Of a DNA stretch of 64,000 nt, positions 13,301 through 24,539 are shown one piece after another (positions within the stretch are counted from its first letter, which is position 1; each line of letters starts with the position of its first letter). The notes beneath the pieces were generated by a model. The model saw nothing but the letters and a program-made list of their open reading frames with translations, was not told the DNA's origin and did not search any database. The stretch is taken from positions 70,092,695 to 70,156,694 of the forward strand of contig NC_092860.1 of the NCBI RefSeq assembly GCF_032062135.1, given 5' to 3'. This DNA comes from Pyxicephalus adspersus. Lineage: Eukaryota; Chordata; Amphibia; Anura; Pyxicephalidae. The position numbers were made by a program, and so were the translations under genes.

Positions 13301-13438
13301 CTTGTTACTCTCATCAGTTCATCCATATTCAGGGCCCAAAGCATCTCTATTTAAACATTAGGCATGGTCACATGGGACCCTGGTCACATGCTCGAATTCC
13401 AAGTGCTTTGAGGATTAATACAGAGAATTCTAACAGGA

Positions 13439-13820
13439 TTGGACACACCATTACTTACAATGTATCATTCACCCTATACTCTCTTTGCTGGTTGTATTCC
13501 CTCTCTTCATCCCCAGTCTGAAAACTCCTTGTCTGACTGCTCCTTCACTCTCCTGCTTTCTCTCTGTGTACTTCTGCACCTTTTCTTGCTACTACTACTT
13601 GCTGGTGACACCTCACCCAACCCTGGTCCCCCACAGCCTCTCTCTTCCCTACCCTTTTAGCAAAATACTTCCTCCTCCTAACCTCATTCCTATTCACCCT
13701 GCCAATAAGTTCTCACCCCTTTTCTCGGGCAGTCTATGGAATGCCAGATCTGCTAGCATTAAACTAACCTCTATCCACAACCTTCTCCTCTCTAAATCTC
13801 CAAACTTCCAGATTTGAAAT
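13439..13820 (+). pseudogene. 5' part of a CR1/L2-type LINE with a 2A-like motif
   Basis: One frame reads a hydrophobic LLLCVLLHLFLLLLLAGD run and then TSPNPGPPQP, ending near 13660. The next frame continues NKFSPLFSGSLWNARSAS, LTSIHNLLLSKSPNF, which is the start of an apurinic-type endonuclease domain (the WNARS block). The frame change at about 13650-13690 is a decay lesion. The NPGP preceded by a hydrophobic stretch resembles the N-terminal 2A-like peptides of some CR1/L2 LINEs, although the usual acidic residue before xNPGP is Ser-Pro here. The copy stops abruptly near 13820. Confidence 0.6.
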
Positions 13821-13981
13821 CAGTGTGAAAAACTGATTTAGAAAAAATTGAGGTGTTTTCCTTTATGTTGCCTTGTGTTTTTTATGATGATCTATTTTAT
13901 GACCTTTATAGAGGTACCAACGTAGGTCAAGGCCATTTAAATAGATTTCTTTGTAGACTCTTGCTTTGCTTTATTTTAAGC

Positions 13982-14264
13982 CAGTGTTTCTCAACCAGGA
14001 ACCGTAACATTACTCCAGAGGTTGCTAGGGGTTCCTTGAGCAATGAGCATTTTAAAACTCTCAGGTAAGTTTAATTTAATTATTTGCCTCATCTCTACAG
14101 ATGACATTCTTCCTACTGGCCAGCAATTTAGGAGGCATTCTTCTCACTGACCACCACAATACCGTACTGTGAGCTGGGGATATAGTAAATATAGCAGGGG
14201 TTCCCTGAAGATCAGAAAGCTTTTTTTAAGGGTTTCCCCATGTTAAAAAGGTTGAGAAACACTG
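13982..14264. mobile_element. hAT-type MITE, 283 bp
   Basis: Terminal inverted repeats are CAGTGTTTCTCAACC at the left and GGTTGAGAAACACTG at the right, a perfect 15-bp match. The flanking octamers ttttaagc and ttctaagg agree at 6 of 8 positions, consistent with an aged 8-bp hAT target duplication. The interior has no coding capacity. It includes ggttccttgagcaatgagcat and ggggttccctgaagatcag, typical of this non-autonomous group as I know it from vertebrates. Confidence 0.85.
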
Positions 14265-16439
14265 TTCTAAGGCAATGGGTACTTTTTTATTTAACCAATG
14301 AAAAGATGTAATTTACAATCTTAAATTAGCAAATTAAAACATCTTTAAAACTAGTAAATGTTCTTTGAGTGTCAGAACATCATAATTGTTCTGACATATA
14401 AAGCACACACTTAGTATGTCCATTTAAAATCTTTTCAACCAAATTTTACACAAAATCCACACGATTTTTCACATTGGATTAAATTAGAAAATGTATAAAT
14501 AAGTAAAAGTTGATTCACACATTTTCTGATTAAATCCCATGTGTCTGTGTGAAAATGTGTACATTTTGCATAAAAGTTGTGTTTCTTACTATAAAAAAAT
14601 AACTCCCCCCCCCAAAAAAAAAAAGGTAGATACTTAAGACCAACTTGTTGTTTCAAATGTAGTAAATTAAAGGCACGTTTTGGCTAGGATAAAAAGGTAA
14701 ATCCATTTCTGAGAGATATAGTGATACAGCATCCAAATGATAAAAAGGATCATTTAAAATTTTGCAGAATATATTCTTACTCGGTATGAACACCCCCTGG
14801 TGTGGGTTTGGGTTGATTGCTGTCATTCTTGTCCAAGGAGCTGTCAAAACACCTGTTTTACCGACTCCTTTTACAGCCAGCTGAATAAATGATGGGGATG
14901 GAGAAATATGGCCATTTCATTTACTGCTAAAGCATTCTGAGAATTATGGAGGTGGCCTTCCAAGACCCTAAATAAAAAATACTGGAGACAGGTGGCATAT
15001 GGGCATAAAAAAAGTCAGGACCTTGGGTACCCAGCAGGAGATGCATGATACACTTGCAGCACCACTGCTAAAGATACAAAGTTTTATCAGCCAGTCCAAA
15101 AAACTTTTGTTAGATGACACAATATGCATGATATTCTCACCTTTCACAAAATCACACAAACTGAAGACAATAAAGCTTAGAATAATAATTCACAATGTCA
15201 TTTGATGACAAAGGATATATTCAAATGATATATTCTGCAGAATGTACCCATTTTTCCTATGATTTATCAATTTAAAAATGCTGCAGGTACAGAAGTGTTG
15301 TGTATAATTTTATTTGAACTGATGAGACAATATTTTTCCTAGTTTGAAATTGCAACCAGCATTGTCAGCCTTGCTTGCTTAACTTCAATTACTTCCTCCA
15401 TCCCCACCTGTGTCAAACTCCACATACAATATTTTTTTCAGCAAAATAATGCTTCTGTGTTGACTTGCAAGGTTCTGCTGATAGGAATTCATGGGAGAGG
15501 TAGTTCTGAAAGTATGGTTATTCTTATGTTTTAGGAGAAGCAGTTTCTTAACACAGAAAAAAAGCAGAACGAGATGGGAAATACCTGAACTTTATCATTT
15601 TAGCTAAAATTTAAACTCCCACAATATGCGTTACCAAGACATGCATTGCTGCGTTATTCACTTTTACTTAACGCGGTAACAATAGAAGGGTTAACAGAAA
15701 ATGAGAACGCTTCCATGAAGAACAGGTTTCATAATGTGTAAATGTGTTTTGTATGAGTGATTTGGCGTGATAATGTGGTATACATTTATAACCATCTGCT
15801 AATAAAATAGGGACAATTGGTTAAGTCATCAACAAGACCATATGGTATTACAGGATTATAAGAAATTACATTTTTTAAACTTTGTCCTCAAAGAACCAAC
15901 TGCTGCAATTAAAATTGACATGAATGTTTGCTTGTTTCAAAAAGCAAAAATTAATACTTGGAATATTGCAACCTGAAGGTATCCGAACAGAAATCCAATT
16001 CTCTGTCTGTGATTATGGCTTGCTTCTTTTCTTAGACATCTGTAGTTAAACAGATGTTAAACTTTATTTTAGGCATCCTGAATGCTTCAATTTTCTGGGA
16101 TAACTTCTAAACATTCCTATTGTTATATTTCAAGCTTTTTATTTATTTAGTTTAATTAAATTGAAGACTTCCTCCCAAAATTACTGAGCTATAGGACAGA
16201 ACCACCAAATGTGCACCATAGAGCCTGTAGTGGCACAACTACTAAAACACAGTGGAGAGGAACCTGGGAATATCTTTGCTATTTTATCTGGAACTAAGTA
16301 CCATCATCACTTGGTCTTATAATTAAGTTTAATTAAAGATACATTAAATGATATATTGGACAGGTTAAGGTCAGTTAATTTTCACTCCTTTGGATCTCAC
16401 TGCATTTTATAATATTTTCCCCAGGCACTCAAATAATTA
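14265..16439. other. Non-coding intron stretch, nothing identified
   Basis: AT-rich sequence with chance frames only. There is a small hairpin at 14372-14396 (gtcagaac / gttctgac). The right part (about 15900-16440) may be decayed 3' sequence of the minus-strand LINE that follows, but I cannot define its end. Confidence 0.5.
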
Positions 16440-19000
16440 TATTTGGTGGAAGAAAACGAGAGAGATCAATATTTAAGAGGCATATTTGACCTATCAATTG
16501 TTTTTCATGAACTTTCAAATGGGGTTGATGTAAAAGGGGGTAGCCCACAAACTAACTTAGATAATATGAAAGAATGTAATTGGCAGTATCTAAAGAATTC
16601 CCCTCTAGGCATCTGGCTGGCTTGTACCAGATTGTTGTAGCTTAATATAGATCTCCTAAATACTAAAGTCAGCGATTCCTAAGAATCCTTTATTTATCCA
16701 CTATTGAAAATTTCTGGAATTGAGTACCGGAACAAAAAAGGGGTATGAAAACTGAGCAGATGTCAGGATTTTTCCTTATCTGATCCCATACAGACAAGGA
16801 ATATTGTAGGGATGGACAGAAGATTTTGGTACGGAAGGATCGCTTTAATCGTCATCAGGGGGAAGCTAATGCTTCTATATCTACCTATTGGGGCCTGTTA
16901 TGGAATAAAGTACATCTTGAAAGCTGAGCTACCTAGGCTGCTCAGTGATATTTTTGGAAGTAGGGGACACCCAGTCCTCTCTGAGATTATAGGGCATACA
17001 TTGTGGAACATAGAACCTATTGCGCTTATTTCCCCAAATTAATTTAGATTGAAACGTAACTAAGACCCTTTTCAGGATCCTAATAGGAAGGGTGCAAAAC
17101 AGATAAAATACTCTGGCCAGCAAAATCATTTTCACAGCAGCTATTCTGCCAAACCAAGAGGGCGAGAAGCCGACCATCTAGCAAGGTCTGCATTGGTCAT
17201 TTTTCAAGAGGGGGACATAGTTGGCTTGATATAAAGAATGACTTAACAATTGGCTTGAACAGGCTAGGTAGAGAAGTTAGGGTGAAGTCACATATAATAG
17301 AATGGCATCTGCAAAAAGTACATTTATGTTCCTCTGAGCCACATTTTATACCTTGTATGTTTGAATTACCGGTAATACAAATTGCTACAGCAAGGTGTTA
17401 AGTACAAATAGTAAATGTGAAAGGGGGACCCCCGTGTCAGTCAAAACTTTTAAAGAAAATAGGATCTGAGAGCGCCCCTCCCCCTCGAAACCTGAGCCAA
17501 AGAAATGTGAGTGAGGGCCTAAAAGAGGTAGCAGGAAATGCTATCAAAGGCCTTCAGAATATATATAAAACATAATATAGTCTTTTTATCAGGGCTCTTA
17601 CCCTAGTTGAATGTGATAACCGAACTGGGGCCTGCTGATTAGTAACAAAGCTTACTTGGTCCATGTCGATAAAGGATTCCAAATTGGAATTAGGACGGTT
17701 TGATATTATCTTGGTTAGTATCTTTCAATCACAGTTAATTAATGAGATCAAGCGATAGTTAGTTACTGAGGTGGTATCTTTGCCTGGTTTGGGTATAACA
17801 CTGATGTGGGCCAAGTTAGCCATAGGTGGGAGTTGAGCCCCTTCCCCGAGTAAGTTAAAGTATGAGGCTAGGTTATATCTGAATTTTTTTTTTTTTAAAG
17901 TTTGAATTGCCATCAAGACCTAGTGCACAGGTTCGTTTTCAAATATTTTAGACTCGTAATAGTCTCCTCCAATATTTTTTATAGTTTGGGCTTTAATTTG
18001 CGAATCGGAAAAAGTTAAAGAAGGGCACCATTTTTTCCTTGGGGACTAGTTGTAAAGATCCGTATAGTTCAGTGTAAAAATGTTCCAATTCCTGAATGAT
18101 TAAAAATTGGATATTGGGTCACTTTCCCTAATGACAATTTGAGTTTAGGTAATTAAACTTAAGGGGGTTAAGTTTATTTACTAAAAGGTTACCTTTATCA
18201 TTCCATGTGAAGAATGTATGACCTGTCCATCGTAACAGTATTTTGGTCCTAGTGGAACGCTCAGCTTAAGTTCAGTTTATAATTATTTTACCTGAGGGCA
18301 GAGGTTTAGGTGAAGATGTCTTTTGTGTTGAGCCAAGACAGATTTATATTCCTTTAGTTTTAAGTCTAATGCCACTTTTTAATTCTAGAAGTTATTTTGA
18401 TAAAATCAGTGGTGGCTTTGTGGGTCTCCGAATTCACTGCTGAGGAGCAATGGCTCCTGGAATGCCTAAAAAATTAATCTATGGTTGATTCAAATTCGAT
18501 ATTCACAAACTAATTATTTAGGAGGCTTTGATTGATCCTCCAGCAGAAACCAGATGGCCATCCTCCCAGCCTGTGCAAATTGACTAACACTGGGTCATGG
18601 TCTGAGAGACCCTCAAGAGTAAGGGAAAAGAAGAGAAAGGTAAACATATGTAGCCTATCCTGGAGTATTGCTTGAATGCAGCAGAATAACAGGTATAATC
18701 CCTAGTTTGGGAATTTAATTCTCTCCAGGCACCCACTAAATTATAGGTCCATAACAGGAGGGACAATTTAGGGCTTTGTTTCAGGGGATGTTATGACAGG
18801 GAGTTTTGGATTTGTCTAATATCTGGTCTAATGCTAAGTTTAAATCTACTAGTATCAAGAACCCTTGAACTTTGGGCATGACCTTCTGTAGGAGGGCCTT
18901 GAAGAATGCAAGTCCAGAAGTGGGTGCATTATAAACCAAAAATTAGGTTTAAAAGCCATTAAGAGATCCTACCACTAGTATGAAACCCCACAGTGTTTCT
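16440..19000 (-). pseudogene. Tx1/L1-like LINE ORF2 (endonuclease + reverse transcriptase), decayed
   Basis: Read on the minus strand from 19000 downward. Endonuclease pieces come first (NLALDQILDKS near 18840; TRDYTCYSAAFKQYSRIGYI at 18650-18710, with the SRIDY-type block). Then come reverse-transcriptase pieces (SVIPKPGKDTTSVTNYRLIS near 17760-17810; LFADAILLY at 17295-17318, catalytic pair altered) and the thumb/C-terminal block (WFGRIAAVKMILLARVFYLF near 17095-17155), ending near 16440. Frames shift repeatedly. Its ORF1 appears at 20395-20990, so one LINE copy spans about 4.5 kb with foreign sequence in the middle. It has the same orientation as PIP5K1C. Confidence 0.8.
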
Positions 19001-19030
19001 TCATCGCTTTAGCATGAAAGATAGTGAGGT

Positions 19031-19081
19031 CATTTTTATGCCGGTAAGCAGGAAGAAGACTGCTTACCTGCATAAAAATGA
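19031..19081. repeat. Short inverted repeat (hairpin)
   Basis: The arms catttttatgc..gtaagcag and ctgcttac..gcataaaaatg pair over about 19 nt, with small internal mismatches and a loop of about 9 nt. It falls where the LINE ORF2 N-terminus would be expected, so it probably belongs to a small inserted element whose ends I cannot fix. Confidence 0.5.
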
Positions 19082-20029
19082 AGAAGAGAAGGAGTGGGTT
19101 TCCTGCAAGGCTACCTCATCTGCATTTAGGGAATTATAGAAATGAAAGGCCTTCTTTTAAAGAGTTGAGGTCCTAGACGTTATGGGATAATATAGTAAGG
19201 GTAGTACAGTCCAAATTCAGTCAATTGATAGTCACTCACTGTGATTGAGGGAGTGCAAGTATTGATTAAATCAATAGCTTCTTAAATAGTAACAGACCAA
19301 GCAGCAACCTTGGTAATTAACAAGAAAGTAAGCAATGATACAGAGAGAGGAACTGGGGACTGAAACTCTGGACACCGAAGCTACAATATTTGACTAGGAC
19401 TCTAAACAGTGGAGGATTATCTCTATGCTGAAATTCTATGCTCCACCCTTATTCATTTTGAGGTGAGATGCTAAATGGTAATTACACAAGTCTTTAATAC
19501 TCTGGGGAGAAGGGGAGTTGTAATAAGGATATTTTACCTTCTGGACAATCCAGGCAAAAAATAATCTACCACTAAGACAAATCTGTATGTTTCTATTATC
19601 TTAAAAGTATGGATTTGAAATATAGGGCTTTCGAAAGAAGGAAGGAAGTATTTGACAATCTGAATCTAATTAGATGATTCCTTGATTGGTTGGGTTAATA
19701 CTGGCATTATAATGTGAATGCTAATGTTTTAAAAACAGGTATAGGAATGGGATTACTCAATATAGTAGGTAATGAATTTAAAATTTGTTATAAAATACTT
19801 GTTGTAATACAGATTAAATGAGTATGAAATGTCATTAACGCTACTTTTACATAATATTAGGCTCCCCCCTCGCCCATGCTGTTACTCTTGCTAATAGATT
19901 AAACAATTTCATTTAGAACCGCCAAATAAATCTAGGCACTTTCAACCAGTGAGCCACATAGCTTGTGAAAAAAAAACGTAAGTGAATGTCAGTAAAAAAC
20001 TTTTTATGTATTTTTGATGTATAATATTG

Positions 20030-20394
20030 AATCACCATGTATATAATTGTTAATTATTATGCTGTTTTAGGCGATTTTGTTCCTGATGAAGCGGACTATG
20101 TTCCGTGAAACGGAAGAGACTTTCTGCTCTGTTGGCACCACCTTATTACTGTCACTCGCTACTGAAACACTGTAAAGTCTTTACAAACCCCTGAAGAAGC
20201 CAAATGTGGCAAAACGCGTCAGACAAAACAGACTGAAAACTGTTAATTTCACGTTATACAGTAGCATTATTGTGTCTAGCAATAATATCTCAATTCTGTG
20301 CTTATACAACAGAACTGATAATATAAATGATGATTGCTGTATAATTATGTATGAATCTATATATTATCAATACATATTTATTCTTTAAGTCACA
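20030..20394 (+). mobile_element. Retroelement 3' tail with two copies of the CTGAWGAAG...AACGCGTC hairpin motif
   Basis: This block splits the minus-strand LINE ORF1 (20395 upward) from its ORF2. It carries cctgatgaagcggactatg..ttccgtgaaacgg at 20082-20114 and cccctgaagaagccaaatg..tggcaaaacgcgtc at 20188-20220. Both have a short stem (GGAC/GTTCC and GCC/GGC) between conserved flanks. The motif recurs at three other places in the window, and I associate it with 3' ends of amphibian LINE/SINE families. No ORF is preserved. Confidence 0.5.
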
Positions 20395-20990
20395 AAAGCC
20401 CATCTTTCTCTTCATTTTCCAGGCCCAAGGAGTTTTGATCTCTTTGGAAGTAAGGACTTGCAGCAGAGGATTTAAGGATCTTCTTCTTTGAACTGTCATG
20501 GGAGATATATCAGCAAAGATTTGGATCGGAAAACCCTCAATAGGGAGATCTAATTGATTCGATACTGCAGGAATCTCCACTTCCTTGGAGGATTAATAGT
20601 GCGGTTTACCGATAAAAACCTGTGGTGGGCCCACTTCTTTCATGATTGTAAGGGCTCTGTGAGATTCTGAAATATCCGTCATTAAAGTGCGTTTTTCACT
20701 GTTTCTGAAAGCCCTCTTATGCGAAAGTTGTTGCATCGTGATCTTTTTTTCCAGATCATCCAATTTTAGTTTTCAGTTATCCAGTTGTTCATTGAGGGTA
20801 GATAGTTGTGTAGGATTTTTCACTCTAGAAATGGTGTCATCCATCCTCTGCTCATTTTGGTCAAAGCAGGACCCCAAACTTTGAATATCTCGTTTTAGTT
20901 CTGACACAATTGTGGCAGAAGTTTTAGTTAATTCAGACTATAGTAGAGCTGCAAACCGAGAAAACAATGCTGGATTAGACTCACTGCGCC
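20395..20990 (-). pseudogene. Tx1/L1-like LINE ORF1 (coiled coil + C-terminal domain), decayed
   Basis: On the minus strand the reading gives ELKRDIQSLGSCFDQNEQR, a Glu/Lys/Leu-rich heptad region (LEKKITMQQLSHKRA), then PPQVFIGKPH and LPIEGFPIQIFADISPMTVQ, ending RRRSLNPLLQVLTSKEI near 20440. This is the layout of L1-type ORF1 proteins (coiled coil, RRM-like region, C-terminal domain), an RNA-binding chaperone needed for retrotransposition. Stops at about 20596 and 20775 and lost frames make it a relic. It belongs with the ORF2 remnant at 16440-19000. Confidence 0.75.
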
Positions 20991-20999
20991 AAGCTGATC

Positions 21000-22749
21000 C
21001 AGTAGGGAGCAATCCTCTTGCTGACATGGCTGGTATGGCAGTGCAGCATTACCAGCCATGTCCCTATTTTGAAATATTTTCAAGCATATATAATAAACTT
21101 TATCTGGGCCATTAAGATTCATGAAATGTCCAAAACAGTACCCTGCTCTCGTATGGATCAGATTTTCGGAAATATTATGCAGCTCACCTTTGTCAATTAC
21201 CCTCCTGGACCACACTGCTCCCACATAATCGCTGGACAGAGCTGGAGCATTTGTGGGTTTCCCCAACACATCTTTAACTCTATGTTGTGGAGTGCCAAAC
21301 TTTCTTTCAATATCTGATATTACTCTGTTAGCTCCTACTTAATTTACAAAAAAAATTTGGCTGAAATGTAAGAATAAATATCTTTTGACAATTGATAGAT
21401 CTCCTTTGACATAATTTCTACACACACCCCTAATGCTCGACAGTTTAAATATGCATATGATGCTTTTCATTTTAGACAAATTATACATCATAGAAAACGC
21501 AAGTTGTTATCCTTTGAGGAATTACAGGAAAACCAAGAATTACCTGTTAAAGCGTATAATAGTTATTTACAAATACAAAATTTTGCCAATTCATTAACTA
21601 GAAGGCAAGGATTTAATGCTCTTAGGCCCTTTGAGGGATCATATCTAAGTGGGCCAGGTAGAACAGGTCTGATTTCAGACATATATAGAATATTAGCTGG
21701 GTCTGACACCGGCACTGCAATATCTCACTCCTATATGCATAAATGGGAAGCTACCTTAGGCAGGTCTATACCGATAGTGATATGGCAAATAACCTGGGAC
21801 CGTGCAAAAGCTCTTGGTGTACCATATACTGTGAAAATTTATACAAAATGATGATGTTTTGGTATTACAAACCGAGCGACTACATGCCATATATCCATCA
21901 CTTAGCAACTTATGCTGGACATGTGGGTAAGAGATAGGAAAGTTAATACATATTTTCTGGCATTGCCCACTCATCACCCCATTTTGGGGGACAGTGGATA
22001 AGCTCCTCTCCCGAGTATGTTCAATTCCTTTTCATAAGGACCCCCTTACACATCGTCTTGGTCTTACCATTAAAGGGATGTTGAAAATACAAACTAAGTT
22101 AATGGCACATATACTGATTACCGCACAGTGTTTAATTGCATTGCGGTGGAAAACTACTATGGAACTTGATCTCAACAAGTGCATACAGGATTTAGGCTAA
22201 TGCCATTACTAACAGCCAGAAAACATAACCATTTAGAGAAACATAAGGCGATTTGGGCTGCATGGGACTAGTACCAACCTATAGCCACCTAATTATTATT
22301 TGCACACTAAGAAAAGACCTCATAGTATAAAGTGAATAGGATAACAACCCTCCAATCACATGTATGTTGACCATCCTCTACTTTCCTTCAATCCCCCCAC
22401 CCCTTTGTAATGTTTATGTTTTTTTCCCCTCCTCTTCAGGTTCTCAATGCAGTTGAAACATTATACATTTGTTTTTTTGTCTGGGTTTTGTGTACTAGGG
22501 ATTAAAAAGATATTAGATGTTATGTACACGGGAAATGGTCTTGATAAAATGTTGTTTTAATGCTGATTTGCTAAGGAAAACCGTATCTGGAGAAACAATC
22601 ACTGCTATCTTATAGATATATGTGAACAAATGATATATATTTTTCATGTGTTATTTAGGTTTTCACCCCTATTTGTAGTCTTTTTTGTTATTGCTATGGA
22701 CTATTTCTTAAAAAAATTCGATAAGTTACATTAAAAAAAAAAAAAAAAA
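21000..22749 (+). pseudogene. Tx1/L1-like LINE ORF2 C-terminus, 3' UTR and poly(A)
   Basis: The C-terminal third of an ORF2 is readable. It has a thumb-like segment with FIWAIKIHEMSK near 21090, then YNSYLQIQNFANSLTRRQGF and GLISDIYRILAGSD at 21555-21710, KWEATLGRSIPI near 21745, and the zinc-knuckle-like IFWHCPLITPFWG near 21955. A 3' UTR with a pyrimidine-rich stretch (22385-22440) follows, ending in a 17-A run at 22733-22749. The copy is 5' truncated, as expected for target-primed insertion. It is antisense to PIP5K1C, and its tail lies only 12 bp from a PIP5K1C splice donor. Confidence 0.8.
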
Positions 22750-22761
22750 GATTTTACTCAC

Positions 22762-22879
22762 AAGATAGTCATCTGGTCGAATACCAAAAAGCTCACGAAA
22801 ATATCTAAAGGCGACTGGGGCATAAGTCTTAAAGCGGAAGTCTGGATAATGATGAGCAGGAGTTAGATTACTCCCTTCA
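22762..22879 (-). CDS. PIP5K1C: PIP5K1C exon, 118 nt: [10 protein letters not shown]...RPDDYL
   Basis: The exon starts with T, completing the AG|T serine codon of FFPS. It reads [20 protein letters not shown] and [19 protein letters not shown], and ends in phase 0 before YSLCNEP. The acceptor is ctatttgcag and the donor gtgagt (minus strand). This is the N-lobe of the kinase core, with the invariant FRELFGI block. The intron to the preceding exon is only 75 bp. Immediately after the donor, the minus strand reads gtgagtaaaatc and then 17 T, which is the reversed poly(A) tail of the neighbouring LINE. Confidence 0.95.
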
Positions 22880-22954
22880 CTGCAAATAGTGAAAGCAGAA
22901 AGTTAAATTGCTAATAGGCATTGCAAAACACACTGAAAATTGATCAATTCTTAC

Positions 22955-23085
22955 CTTGGAAAGAAGATACTTTCCACAACATAGAAATCCTGCATCAGAA
23001 CGTCCCTTTCTGGTTTTGATGTTAAGTTTCCAACAGTATAGCCAATGCCCAACTGGATGGCACCTTTTAATGTTGATGAGGTTGT
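22955..23085 (-). CDS. PIP5K1C: PIP5K1C exon, 131 nt: [20 protein letters not shown]
   Basis: The exon opens in phase 0 with [20 protein letters not shown], continues [17 protein letters not shown] and ends IFFP plus AG of the split serine codon. The acceptor is tttgttttcacag and the donor gtaaga (minus strand). This is the start of the conserved PIP-kinase core; the [11 protein letters not shown] block is invariant in type I enzymes. GIGYTVGN favours gamma (or beta) over alpha. It joins ..ETTYKK of the 87-nt exon 8.9 kb upstream. Confidence 0.95.
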
Positions 23086-23196
23086 CTGTGAAAACAAAGT
23101 ACGAAACAAATTGTGTTTTTCTTCTTTCTGTAAAAACCATTTTGGCATTCTACAGAAAAAATACTCTTCTTTATAGCAAAAGGCAACTAAACTATA

Positions 23197-23599
23197 CAGC
23201 GGGGGAAATAAGTATTGAACACTTTTCTAATGGAGCTATTGACATAAAATTCACACACAAAGAGATCAAAACAAAAAGTTCATAAATTAAATTATGTGTA
23301 AAAAAAGTGGAAATATAAAGGGAGTATGTATTGAACAGACTTTGTTGGTAATAGGAGTTTCAAGATGCCTCCTGTACAAAGAAACCGTGTGTGTTTCTCA
23401 TGTGTGATTTTGGCCTTTTCTTCCACACAAACTTCAAGTCTTGATGGTTTCGCAGGTATCTTCTATGTACGCTAATCTTCATTTCTTTCCCTAGATTTCC
23501 ATATGGATTGAAGTCAGGTGATTGACTGGGCCCCAGTAAATATATATAAATGTATTTACTGAGAAAAGCGCTGATGTGTTCAATACTTATTTCTCCAGC
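23197..23599. mobile_element. Tc1/mariner-family MITE, 403 bp
   Basis: Termini are CAGCGGGGGAAATAAGTATT on the left and, reversed, GCTGGAGAAATAAGTATTGA on the right. They are flanked by TA on both sides (23195-23196 and 23600-23601), the hallmark of Tc1/mariner integration. A subterminal repeat of the GTATTGAACA string occurs near 23325, as in Tc1 elements with IR/DR-type ends. The transposase is absent through internal deletion. It lies 111 bp upstream of a PIP5K1C exon. Confidence 0.85.
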
Positions 23600-24067
23600 T
23601 ATATGTAAGCACTTAAAGTTAACTTGTCCTATTTGTCAGGGATGAACAGACAAAATTTGTGAAAATACGAATAAAATGATTTGATTATCTTGTAAATTTT
23701 ACATAAAATTGCCTAAAACTGCATCACAGAAGCAATAGTTTCCTGGTGTCACTACAAAGCAACCCCCACAACCATTAGGAGTTTAGCCCTTCCTTTCCTA
23801 TTTAAGTCACAGATTGGAAGTTTCTTTATTTTTCCAATTTTTCCCCTGATAAAGGTAGGTAGGGTGAGTGAGTTAAAAGAGAAGACAGACATTCGTAGCT
23901 ATACAAGAGTTTTTACAACTAGAACCATACATGTGAAAGCAGATTTACAATCAGTTTGAGACAGGGTCAATTTTATGTTGAGGGACAGACTTGGGGCTGC
24001 TTATCTATGGAGAGTGATAGCTGTTTTTGTCCTGTCTGTTGGTAGCAGTGTTGCTGTTGCTCTCTCA

Positions 24068-24246
24068 GAGTGCTTGATTTATAAAAGCTCTCCAAGGCGA
24101 GGAGAGGATACACTTTCATCAGTGAAGCTGGGTGAAACATGTTTTCAGTCCTAGACCAGATCTATTTTAGGTTTGCTGGATCAACCAGCTTCACTGATGA
24201 AAGTGTATCCTTCTCCAGCCTTGGAGAATTTTAATCATTCAGGCCC
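24068..24246. mobile_element. Palindromic MITE, ~180 bp
   Basis: Left arm ctctccaagg..gatacactttcatcagtgaagctgg and right arm ccagcttcactgatgaaagtgtatcc..ccttggagaa are inverted copies over about 48 nt, separated by about 65 nt. The outer ends approach gggcctga and its complement. The RNA or single strand would fold into one long hairpin. I recognise this as a very common frog repeat type, and no coding potential is present. Confidence 0.75.
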
Positions 24247-24539
24247 AGTGAGTCAGAAACCCCCAATAGATTTTTCATCCTGTACTTCAGAGTGCATCAT
24301 TATTTCCCTTATTACTTCCCTAATGTAAACGGGCCTAAATCACCACTAAGATATTTATAGAGACTCATTTGAGGAAAGCAAGATCCACTGGCTTTTCATG
24401 CTATGGACCTGTTTTAAAAAACTAAAGGTGTCTCTCCCAGCAGCATGATGATTTTGCGTCTGGCATGATCATTTTCAGAGGTGATTTTATTAAGCACCCG
24501 ATTCCTATTCAGGACACCATGGTAAGTCTCCTTAATCTT

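Noticed and set aside
12899..13521. ORFs with LVRPHLEYAVQFWAP and MWNRLPQEVV as host genes
   Set aside because: They are C-terminal pieces of a decayed CR1-like LINE reverse transcriptase.
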